Assembly (NCBI GenBank): GCA_023257755.1
Contig: JALRBM010000087.1
Coordinates: 1-5,671, forward strand
Direction: 5' to 3'
From: Candidatus Saccharimonadia bacterium
Lineage (GTDB): Bacteria > Patescibacteriota > Saccharimonadia > Saccharimonadales > Saccharimonadaceae
DNA: 5,671 nt
Positions 1 through 5,454 of this stretch are shown piece by piece; position 1 is the first letter of the stretch, and each line of letters begins with the position of its first letter. The position numbers were made by a program, and so were the translations under genes. A model generated the notes under the pieces. That model did not search any database. It saw nothing but the letters and a program-made list of their open reading frames with translations, and was not told where the DNA came from.

Positions 1-560
1 ACCTTGACTTTGCCGATGTAAAGGCTGTGATGAGCAATGCCGGCTCGGCACTGATGGGTATCGGACGTGCCAGCGGGGATGACCGCGCTGCCCAGGCTGC
101 CCAGCAGGCTATTGAATCGCCGCTGATCGAGGTCTCGATTGACGGTGCCAAGGGTGTGCTGTTCAACGTGACTGGCGGTTACGACATGTCGATGTCGGAA
201 ATCCAGGAAGCTGCCGAGATCATTACCAGCGCTGTTTCGCCGGATGCTAATATTATTTTCGGTGCGACGCTGAAGCCTGATCTTGAGGATGAACTCATCA
301 TTACTGTGATTGCGACCGGGTTTGATAGTGCCTACTTCCACGAACAAGCTGCCCAGCTGGAGCCTGCGACGATTGCTCCGCAAGTAACAGAAGATGCGAT
401 CGAAGCGGTTAATATGGATCTTGACCAGAGCGACGCGGCGGCTACTTTTGCCGAAGAACCAACTCACGATATCTGGAACACTCCCGTCGAAGAAGACGAT
501 GAATCTGACACTCCCGCGTTCCTGCGGCGTCGAAAAAAGAACAAGGAAAAGGAATCTTAA
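1..560 (+). CDS. ftsZ: Cell division protein FtsZ, C-terminal part (5' truncated by window)
   Basis: FtsZ is the tubulin-like GTPase that polymerises into the cytokinetic Z-ring. The reading frame is already open at base 3 and begins inside the T7 synergy loop (LDFADVK, bases 3-23). This loop contains the two aspartates that complete the GTPase site of the neighbouring subunit. It continues through the conserved segment MSNAGSALMGIGRASGDDRA and the C-terminal domain, ending near VIATGF. About 185 residues are visible; the GTP-binding N-terminal half lies upstream. An acidic, low-complexity linker of about 55 residues follows. The end is a recognisable C-terminal conserved peptide (DTPAFLRR), the docking site for FtsA/ZipA/SepF-type partners in known FtsZ proteins, then a very basic tail (RRKKNKEKES). 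There is no cysteine in the visible part. GTG/ATG codons at 27 and 30 are internal, not starts. The nrdR homologue begins 14 nt after the stop, so the two are probably co-transcribed. Confidence 0.97.
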   Translation, partial: LDFADVKAVMSNAGSALMGIGRASGDDRAAQAAQQAIESPLIEVSIDGAKGVLFNVTGGYDMSMSEIQEAAEIITSAVSPDANIIFGATLKPDLEDELIITVIATGFDSAYFHEQAAQLEPATIAPQVTEDAIEAVNMDLDQSDAAATFAEEPTHDIWNTPVEEDDESDTPAFLRRRKKNKEKES

Positions 561-574
561 GAGGCACGTGATCA

Positions 575-1027
575 ATGAGCACTCATTATAAAATCGGTGA
601 TAGCCGGGTTATTGAGTCACGCGAATCGGCGGATGGTATGACAATCCGCCGCCGCCGTGAATCGCTGGACGGCAAACACCGGTTTACAACTTACGAGCGG
701 ATAGAGCGGCCGAACCTTACGGTGATTAAAAAGGATAATTCGCGCGAACTTTTTGACCGTGACAAACTGGCATCGGCGGTAAAACGCTCTGTCGGCAAGT
801 TCTTTTCCTCAGAAGTCGAGGTCGAAGAGATCATAAACGAAGTCGAGAATGCACTATACGAACTAGGCGAGAGCGAAGTGCATTCACGCCAGATCGGGGA
901 TATGGTGCTCGATAAACTGGCGGAGCGGAACGAAGTAGCCTATGTCCGGTTTGCCAGTGTGTATCACGAATTTAAGACGCTGGATGAGTTCGAGGAAATC
1001 CTAAAACAAAGGCGCCGTAAAAAGTAA
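575..1027 (+). CDS. nrdR: NrdR-like ATP-cone regulator lacking all zinc-ribbon cysteines
   Basis: NrdR proteins repress ribonucleotide reductase genes, using an N-terminal zinc ribbon for DNA binding and an ATP-cone that senses (d)ATP. This 150-residue protein matches the family's length and aligns throughout. N-terminal landmarks are VIESR (12-16), RRRR (25-28) and RFTTYE (36-41). The ATP-cone runs from about residue 48 to 140, with ELFDRDKL, QIGDMVLDKL and the family signature VAYVRFASVYHEF. The four zinc ligands (C3, C6, C31, C34 in E. coli) are replaced by S2, Y5, S30 and G33, and the protein has no cysteine at all. The start is firm: an in-frame TGA lies at 569-571 just upstream, so no missed N-terminal extension can carry the cysteines. 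GAGG at 561-564 is a plausible ribosome binding site. The family call is secure from the alignment. Whether it still binds DNA or NrdR boxes is open; a cofactor-free ribbon or a protein-protein role are alternatives. Confidence 0.9.
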   Translation: MSTHYKIGDSRVIESRESADGMTIRRRRESLDGKHRFTTYERIERPNLTVIKKDNSRELFDRDKLASAVKRSVGKFFSSEVEVEEIINEVENALYELGESEVHSRQIGDMVLDKLAERNEVAYVRFASVYHEFKTLDEFEEILKQRRRKK

Positions 1028-1285
1028 ATGCGAGTCGTCGTCATTTACAAGGACGCCAGCGATCATGCGCGTGAAGTAACCGACTACTTGCGCGATTTTA
1101 CGCGTCAAACTGGCCGCGAGCTTGAATCTCTCGACCCCGACAGCCGCGAAGGTCTCGACTTTTGCCGGGTGTACGATATCGTGGAGTATCCTTCGATCAT
1201 CGCCCTTGACGATCAGGGTCAACTGCAAAATCTATGGCGCGGACGTCCACTTCCGACTATCAGCGAGGTGAGCTACTATGTTTAA
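1028..1285 (+). CDS. Small thioredoxin-fold-like protein without CxxC, next to VKOR
   Basis: This is an 85-residue protein that I cannot assign to a named family. Its pattern suggests a minimal thioredoxin/glutaredoxin fold: a first hydrophobic strand (VVVIYK, 3-8), an amphipathic helix (about 12-27), and VEYPSIIAL (52-60). The last resembles the cis-proline strand of thioredoxins, with P55 at that position. A glycine-containing turn and another strand (LQNLWRG, 66-72) follow. The expected CxxC site after the first strand is occupied by DASDH (9-13), and the only cysteine is C46, so classic dithiol redox activity is not expected. There is no signal peptide or membrane segment. Its ATG directly follows the nrdR stop (TAAATG), and its end overlaps the VKOR start by 8 nt, so it is probably translated by coupling. 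Pairing with VKOR suggests a redox-partner, scaffold or chaperone-like role, but that is inference from position and fold resemblance. Confidence 0.75.
   Translation: MRVVVIYKDASDHAREVTDYLRDFTRQTGRELESLDPDSREGLDFCRVYDIVEYPSIIALDDQGQLQNLWRGRPLPTISEVSYYV
1265..1270 (+). promoter_or_regulatory. Ribosome binding site fixing the VKOR start
   Basis: GAGGTG ends 7 nt before the ATG at 1278, an ideal spacing. The alternative in-frame ATG at 1308 (residue 11) is preceded only by T- and A-runs and has no purine-rich site. The upstream ATG is therefore chosen, although it overlaps the previous gene. The site lies inside the coding sequence of the thioredoxin-like gene. Confidence 0.7.
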
Positions 1286-1898
1286 TTTTTTTGGTAAAAA
1301 AAAGCACATGGAGCGCTCGAATAAGTGGATATTTGGCACAATGCTGGCTTTCGGTATCGTGGGATTAATCGCCAGTTTTATTTTAGCGGTAGAAAAGATC
1401 CACCTCCTCCAAAACCCAGAAGCAGTATTATCGTGCAGCTTTAATCTGGTCGTTAATTGTTCCACCGTGATGCAGACCTGGCAGTCATCGCTCTTTGGGT
1501 TTCCGAATATGTATATCGGTTTGATGGCGTATCCGGTCGTCATTACCGTGGCGGTATCCGGTCTGATGGGTGTCAGATTTCCACGGGCGTTTTTGATCGC
1601 GGCGAATAGTTGCTATCTCCTGGGAGCAATCTTTGCGTACTGGCTGCTCTTCCAGAGCGTGTATGTGATCGAAGTGCTGTGTCCATGGTGCCTGATCGTC
1701 ACGTTTGCAACGACGATACTGCTGGCGACGATTACTCATTACAATCTTCGTGAAAATACGTTTAACTTTAGTAAATCTGCTAACAAAGTAGTTCAAAAAT
1801 ACCTGGAAAAAGATATCAGCAAGCTAATAACGGCCAGCTGGATCGTCATTATGATCGCTCTTATCCTCGTTAAGTTCGGTGAAAGTCTGTTTGCCTAA
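1278..1898 (+). CDS. Vitamin K epoxide reductase (VKOR) family membrane thiol oxidoreductase
   Basis: Bacterial VKOR homologues replace DsbB: they reoxidise a DsbA-like thiol oxidase in the envelope and pass electrons to quinone. This 206-residue protein has the full motif set. C53 and C61 form the loop pair in LSCSFNLVVNCSTVM, followed by the conserved GFPNMYIGL (74-82). The active-site CPWC (135-138) sits at the start of a membrane helix. Five hydrophobic segments are visible at roughly 17-38, 72-94, 103-125, 130-153 and 184-204. A basic KKK stretch at residues 7-9 precedes the first and suggests a cytosolic N-terminus. There is no fused thioredoxin domain, unlike many cyanobacterial and some actinobacterial VKORs, so a separate DsbA-like partner is expected elsewhere. 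It overlaps the upstream thioredoxin-like gene by 8 nt and the next gene by 1 nt (TAATG). C112, in a membrane segment, is an additional cysteine of unknown role. Confidence 0.94.
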   Translation: MFNFFGKKKHMERSNKWIFGTMLAFGIVGLIASFILAVEKIHLLQNPEAVLSCSFNLVVNCSTVMQTWQSSLFGFPNMYIGLMAYPVVITVAVSGLMGVRFPRAFLIAANSCYLLGAIFAYWLLFQSVYVIEVLCPWCLIVTFATTILLATITHYNLRENTFNFSKSANKVVQKYLEKDISKLITASWIVIMIALILVKFGESLFA

Positions 1899-2212
1899 TG
1901 AGCGGCGAACTTGTTTCACGCACTGGGGCCGAACTCGAACCTGGCAACGAAGAGGATTCACAGCCTGAGCTGAATCTGGAGAGAATTCTTGATACTCTTT
2001 TTCATGTCAAAGACCGCTATGGCATCGATCTTGAAGAGGAAGACCTTAGAGAAATGCTCGGCGAAGATGACAATGACTTTCTAGGGAACCTGGCAACCCT
2101 TGCCACCATGTATGATATTGATTATGAAGATTTCTTTATAGAGATCGGAGTTCCGGCGCACTATGTCTTCGAACTTCGCGAGCAGCTTGAAATCACGGAC
2201 GGAACAGAGTAA
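1898..2212 (+). CDS. Highly acidic small protein of unknown function
   Basis: I do not recognise a family. The product has 104 residues, of which 30 are Asp or Glu and only 6 are Lys or Arg, so the predicted pI is very low. There is no cysteine, signal peptide or membrane segment. The first 25 residues look disordered. From about residue 26 the sequence alternates hydrophobic and acidic positions in a way that suggests helices: NLERILDTLFHVKDRYGI, then an acidic EEEDLREM / EDDND stretch, then FLGNLATLATMYDI and FELREQLEI. It is clearly a real gene: its ATG overlaps the VKOR stop (TAATG), the frame stays open to the end of the operon, and codon use matches its neighbours. No good ribosome binding site is seen, consistent with translational coupling. 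It is the last gene of the ftsZ-led run. Acidic composition could suit a partner of a basic protein or a nucleic-acid mimic, but nothing in the sequence shows this. Confidence 0.8.
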   Translation: MSGELVSRTGAELEPGNEEDSQPELNLERILDTLFHVKDRYGIDLEEEDLREMLGEDDNDFLGNLATLATMYDIDYEDFFIEIGVPAHYVFELREQLEITDGTE

Positions 2213-2215
2213 ACT
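2187..2215 (+). promoter_or_regulatory. Candidate sigma-70-type promoter for the ileS leader
   Basis: TTGAAA (2187-2192, 5 of 6 matches to TTGACA) is followed by a 17-nt spacer and TAAACT (2210-2215, 4 of 6 matches to TATAAT). It would start transcription near 2221-2223, just before the palindrome and T-box. It overlaps the 3' end of the acidic-protein gene. It is a consensus-only call in a dense genome; ileS could also be reached by read-through from the upstream operon. Confidence 0.4.
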
Positions 2216-2226
2216 GTAGGAAACAC

Positions 2227-2243
2227 CTTCTAATTATTAGAAG
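2227..2243 (+). repeat. Perfect 8-bp inverted repeat at the 5' end of the ileS leader
   Basis: CTTCTAAT and ATTAGAAG flank a single T at 2235, a perfect palindrome. As RNA it would form a hairpin with a 7-bp stem and a UUA loop (2234-2236). No T-tract follows, so it is not a standard terminator of the upstream operon. If transcription begins near 2222, it would cap the 5' end of the T-box RNA; it could instead be an operator just downstream of the start site. Confidence 0.6.
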
Positions 2244-2357
2244 TGAGCGGCTATCACCCGCGAATGTTCCGGGAAGAAAGGTGATCCGAGTAGACCCCGG
2301 CGCTGCACCTGGCGTCACGAGTGGCAAATAAGCGCTAAAAAGAATTCCTTTTTAGAA

Positions 2358-2392
2358 ACTGGATGGTACCGTCCGCCTGTGCGGATTCCAGT
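2358..2392 (+). promoter_or_regulatory. T-box antisequestrator element with UGGUACC bulge
   Basis: ACTGGA (2358-2363) pairs with TCCAGT (2387-2392). The 7-nt bulge UGGUACC (2364-2370) follows. GTCCGC (2371-2376) pairs with GCGGAT (2381-2386) around a CUGU loop. This is the canonical two-helix T-box element. UGGU can pair with the ACCA 3' end of uncharged tRNA-Ile, U2367 opposite discriminator A73. Binding would stabilise this fold and keep 2385-2389 away from the ribosome binding site. Confidence 0.88.
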
Positions 2393-2420
2393 GTCTAACA
2401 AGGGATTTTTTTATTATTTA

Positions 2421-2425
2421 AGGAG
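2421..2425 (+). promoter_or_regulatory. Ribosome binding site deciding the ileS start
   Basis: AGGAG lies 7 nt before the ATG at 2433, which is in frame with the synthetase. An in-frame GTG at 2379 would add 18 residues but sits inside the T-box element and is rejected. A second ATG at 2428 is only 2 nt from AGGAG and is followed at once by TAA. AUUCC (2385-2389) or AUUCCUU (2344-2350) could pair with this site in the repressed state. Confidence 0.85.
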
Positions 2426-2432
2426 TAATGTA

Positions 2433-5369
2433 ATGAAGTTTAAATCAGGCACCCGCAGGCGGGCGATCGAGTACGAAAAAGCCCTCGTTGAGTATTGGAA
2501 GCAGAACGAGACATTTGAAAAGTCGATCGAGCAGCGGCCGAAAGACGATTCGTATGTATTTTATGACGGGCCGCCGTTTATCACTGGCGTCCCTCATCAC
2601 GGAACGCTTCTCAGTTCCATCGTGAAAGATGCCGTGCCGCGTTACCATACGATGAAAGGGAAGCGTGTCGAGCGCGTGTGGGGCTGGGATACGCACGGCC
2701 TTCCGGCCGAGAACTTCGTCGAGAAAAAGCTCGGGATTACCGACCGTCATGACATCGGGACAAAAATCAGCCTGGCCGAATACATTACTACCGCCCGTGA
2801 AAGCATGATCCAGACGGGCGACCTATGGGAGGGTACGATTGATCGTATCGGCCGTTGGGTTGATTTTAAGGGTGCCTATAAAACCATGGACAAGGACTAC
2901 ATGGAGAGTGTTTGGTGGGCGTTTAAGACCCTCTATGAAAAGGGCAAGATTTATGAGGGCGAGCGCGTCCTGATGTACGACACCAAATGGGCAACGCCGC
3001 TCTCAAAAGCCGAGGTGACGATGGATGCTGGCGCCTACCAGGTAGTGACTGATCCGAGCGTGTATGTCAAGTTCAAGCTTTGGACGCGCGAACGGGAAGA
3101 CCACGAACTCGACGAGCCGAGACCAACCTATCTTTTGGCTTGGACGACGACGCCCTGGACATTGCCCGGCAATACAGCACTCGCGGTGAATAAAGATTTT
3201 GACTATGTCGAGGTCGAGCTTGACGGTGAATACCTTATCGTTGCGAAAGACCTTGTTGAAAAGATATTCACCGACGAGAAGCATCGCCCCCTTGGCTACC
3301 GGGTCGTGCGCGAATTAAAGGGAAGCGAGCTGATTGGCGAGGCGTATGAACCGCTCCTTGGGGTGGATCGCGGCGAAAACGCACACCGCGTTTGGGCGGC
3401 CGACTATGTGACGACTGATTCGGGTACGGGAATTGTTCATCTTGCGCCGGCGTATGGTGAAGAGGACTTCGAGTTGGCGCAGCGCGAAGGTATCCCCGTT
3501 GTGCACGTGCTTGATGAATACGGCAAATACACCGAGGGCGAATGGGAAGGCTTGGATGTCTGGGAGACGAACAAAACGATTGCTAAAAGCCTGAAAGAGC
3601 GTGGCGTCGTCTGGAAAATCGACTATATCCAGCACGAATATCCGCACAATCTTCGTAATGGTAACCGTCTGATGTATCGGGCACACCCCAGCTGGTTCAT
3701 GGACATTGAAAACCAGCGGACCGAAATGCTGGAGCAAAACACCGAACACATAAATTGGTTCCCGGCGCATATCAAGCACGGTCGCTTTGAAAAAACGGTC
3801 CAGCAGGCGCCCGACTGGAACTTGTCTCGTGACCGCTTTTGGGCGACGGCGATGCCGGTATGGAAAGGCATCGACGAACATGGCAAAGAGCATGTCAAGG
3901 TTGTCGGCAGCTACGCTGAACTAAAAGAACTCAGCGGTGTGGAGCTAGAGGATTATCACCGCCCCTGGGTGGATGATATCGAATTTGATCTGGACGGTGT
4001 TCACTACAAACGCATCGACAAGGTTATCGACTGCTGGTTTGAAAGCGGCAGTATGCCGTTTGCGCAGTTCCACTATCCGTTCGAAAATAAAGAGAAGTTC
4101 GAGCAAAACTTTCCCGGTGATTTCATTGTCGAATACGTCGGGCAGGTGCGGGCGTGGTTTTACTATGTCCACGCGGTGAACGTCGGCTTGTTCGGCCGAA
4201 ATGCGTTCAAGAACGTCATTACGACGGGGACGCTTGCGGGGAACGACGGGCGCAAGATGAGCAAAAGCTTCGGTAACTTTACCGACCCGAACGAGCTGAT
4301 GGATAAGTTCTCGGCCGATAGTCTGCGCTTCCTGCTGCTTGGGTCGCCAGTACTAAACGGCGAAGACTTCGCCTTGATCGACAAGGACGTCAGCGACGTC
4401 GCCCGCAAGCTCGGCATGATTTGGAACATGTACGACTTCTTTACGATGTACGCCGAGGTTGACGGCTGGGAGTGGGACGGAAGCCTGCAGGATCCGTCGG
4501 AAGATTTGGAAAATCCTTTGGATATCTGGATTGTCAGCCGCGTTCACGAGCTTAACCGGGAAATAGAAACGCACATGGATGGTTATGATATCCCGAGTGC
4601 CGTCAAACCGATCCTGCCGTTTCTCGATGATGCTAGCAACTGGTACGTGCGCCGTTCGCGCCGCCGTTTCTGGAAAAGCGGGGATGACCGCGACAAGAAC
4701 GATGCCTACCGGACGCTTCACTATGTTCTGACACATCTTGCCCAGGTGATGGCGCCATTTACGCCGTTTTTGGCCGAGGAGCTCTACCAAAAGCTGACGG
4801 GCGGTGAAAGCGTCCATCTGTTAGATTGGCCGAAGGCTGGACGGGTGAATGAGCTTGCGATCGACCGGATGGGCTTCGTCCGCGATGTGATTAACGATGT
4901 GCTTGCCCAGCGGGCGGCAGCTGGTATAAAAGTGCGCCAGCCGCTCCGCAGCGCGACGGTGTACGGGGCGACTGAAACCTGGACCGCACCACAGAGTGAC
5001 TCTGACGCGATCTATTCGGATATACTGATGGAAGAATTGAACCTCAAAGGGGTGGCGTTCGACAAGGCGGGTGAATACCGCGTGGAGCTTGACCTGGAAA
5101 TTACCGCGGATCTAAAGCGCGAAGGACTTATGCGCGAGGTGATTCGCCACATCCAAAGCGCCCGCAAGCAAGCAGGTCTGAACGTTGATGATCGTATCGT
5201 ACTGAGCCTTTCGACAGAGGAGAAGGAGCTGCAAGAAGCGATTGCAGAGTATGAGCAGACAATTACAGCTGAGACGCTCGTGGCCCAGCTTGGGAACGGT
5301 GAGTATACTTATACTGAGTCGGTAAGGGTCGAGGGCGCTTCGCTGATTATTTCTTTGCAAAAGGCATAA
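2433..5369 (+). CDS. ileS: Isoleucyl-tRNA synthetase (IleRS), eukaryote-like class, altered HIGH motif
   Basis: This class Ia synthetase makes Ile-tRNA(Ile) in the cytosol. It has 978 residues. The Rossmann fold starts with FYDGPPFITG and HHGT (55-58, in place of HxGH), then GWDTHGLP (84-91) with the amino-group-binding aspartate D86. The CP1 editing domain spans about 190-400, with WTTTPWTLPG (237-246) and GTGIVHLAP plus D345, the conserved editing aspartate. DCWFESGSMP, EYVGQVRAWF (567-576, where most IleRS have DQ at 570-571) and KMSKS (608-612) complete the active site. The anticodon domain follows, with SNWYVRRSRRRFW. The C-terminus lacks the zinc-binding cysteines of E. coli-type IleRS; C534 is the only cysteine in the protein. 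Domain arrangement resembles type 2 (eukaryote-like) IleRS, often naturally tolerant of mupirocin; tolerance here is inference. It is a single-gene unit under the T-box leader and ends 12 nt before a strong hairpin. Confidence 0.97.
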   Translation: MKFKSGTRRRAIEYEKALVEYWKQNETFEKSIEQRPKDDSYVFYDGPPFITGVPHHGTLLSSIVKDAVPRYHTMKGKRVERVWGWDTHGLPAENFVEKKLGITDRHDIGTKISLAEYITTARESMIQTGDLWEGTIDRIGRWVDFKGAYKTMDKDYMESVWWAFKTLYEKGKIYEGERVLMYDTKWATPLSKAEVTMDAGAYQVVTDPSVYVKFKLWTREREDHELDEPRPTYLLAWTTTPWTLPGNTALAVNKDFDYVEVELDGEYLIVAKDLVEKIFTDEKHRPLGYRVVRELKGSELIGEAYEPLLGVDRGENAHRVWAADYVTTDSGTGIVHLAPAYGEEDFELAQREGIPVVHVLDEYGKYTEGEWEGLDVWETNKTIAKSLKERGVVWKIDYIQHEYPHNLRNGNRLMYRAHPSWFMDIENQRTEMLEQNTEHINWFPAHIKHGRFEKTVQQAPDWNLSRDRFWATAMPVWKGIDEHGKEHVKVVGSYAELKELSGVELEDYHRPWVDDIEFDLDGVHYKRIDKVIDCWFESGSMPFAQFHYPFENKEKFEQNFPGDFIVEYVGQVRAWFYYVHAVNVGLFGRNAFKNVITTGTLAGNDGRKMSKSFGNFTDPNELMDKFSADSLRFLLLGSPVLNGEDFALIDKDVSDVARKLGMIWNMYDFFTMYAEVDGWEWDGSLQDPSEDLENPLDIWIVSRVHELNREIETHMDGYDIPSAVKPILPFLDDASNWYVRRSRRRFWKSGDDRDKNDAYRTLHYVLTHLAQVMAPFTPFLAEELYQKLTGGESVHLLDWPKAGRVNELAIDRMGFVRDVINDVLAQRAAAGIKVRQPLRSATVYGATETWTAPQSDSDAIYSDILMEELNLKGVAFDKAGEYRVELDLEITADLKREGLMREVIRHIQSARKQAGLNVDDRIVLSLSTEEKELQEAIAEYEQTITAETLVAQLGNGEYTYTESVRVEGASLIISLQKA

Positions 5370-5381
5370 AAGAAGAGAATT

Positions 5382-5419
5382 GAACAAGGCCCCGGCTCGT
5401 GATGAGCGGGGCCTTGTTC
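5382..5419. terminator. Strong intrinsic-type hairpin between convergent genes, probably bidirectional
   Basis: GAACAAGGCCCC (5382-5393) pairs perfectly with GGGGCCTTGTTC (5408-5419). GCTC/GAGC (5395-5398/5404-5407) extends the stem around a GTGAT loop, with G5394 bulged. Outer A-rich and T-rich arms (GAACAAGG / CCTTGTTC) around a GC-rich core allow use in either direction. On the plus strand the U-rich part is only UUGUU. On the minus strand the arm is followed by TCAATTCTCTTCTTTT, a better tail. It lies just after ileS and about 35 nt beyond the stop of the minus-strand gene. Confidence 0.85.
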
Positions 5420-5454
5420 CGGGAAGGGTCGGCAGAGATCGCGGCTACCGCGGT

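Larger units (their letters stand above)
2246..2425 (+). promoter_or_regulatory. T-box riboswitch, isoleucine-specific, ultrashort Stem I, likely translational
   Basis: The leader senses uncharged tRNA-Ile by pairing with its anticodon and its 3' end. Stem I is very short: GCGG (2247-2250) pairs with CCGC (2258-2261). The terminal loop CUAUCAC carries the isoleucine specifier AUC at 2253-2255, followed by A2256, which can face U33 of the tRNA. A Stem II candidate follows, CCGGG (2269-2273) with CCCGG (2296-2300), enclosing GAA and AGUA elements typical of an S-turn. GCGCU/AGCGC (2300-2304/2331-2335) bounds the likely IIA/B pseudoknot region. Stem III is CTAAAAAG/CTTTTTAG (2335-2342/2348-2355). 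The T-box bulge element comes next and the ileS ribosome binding site ends it. A specifier in the Stem I terminal loop is the known design of actinobacterial ileS T-boxes that act on translation. No GC-rich terminator hairpin directly precedes the T-run at 2406-2412, which also favours translational control. Confidence 0.85.

Noticed and set aside
27..32. GTG/ATG codons as the start of a short protein
   Set aside because: The frame is open to the window edge and the preceding codons encode the FtsZ T7 loop; these are internal codons of ftsZ.
2227..2243. The palindrome as terminator of the ftsZ-led operon
   Set aside because: The stem is AT-rich and no T-tract follows on the plus strand.
2376..2412. 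A transcription terminator just before the T-run in the ileS leader
   Set aside because: The only hairpin I can draw (CCTGT with ACAAGG) is weak, bulged and has a long loop, so translational control is the better reading; a weak attenuator is not fully excluded.
2379..2432. An 18-residue N-terminal extension of IleRS beginning at GTG 2379
   Set aside because: It would be translated from inside the T-box antisequestrator, has no ribosome binding site, and adds sequence unlike IleRS. AGGAG at 2421-2425 and family N-termini support the ATG at 2433.
3315..3893. Long minus-strand open frames opposite ileS (also 4353-4817, 2445-2750, 3003-3284)
   Set aside because: They mirror the coding frame of a certain gene, have no recognisable domains and no ribosome binding sites, so they are antisense shadows.
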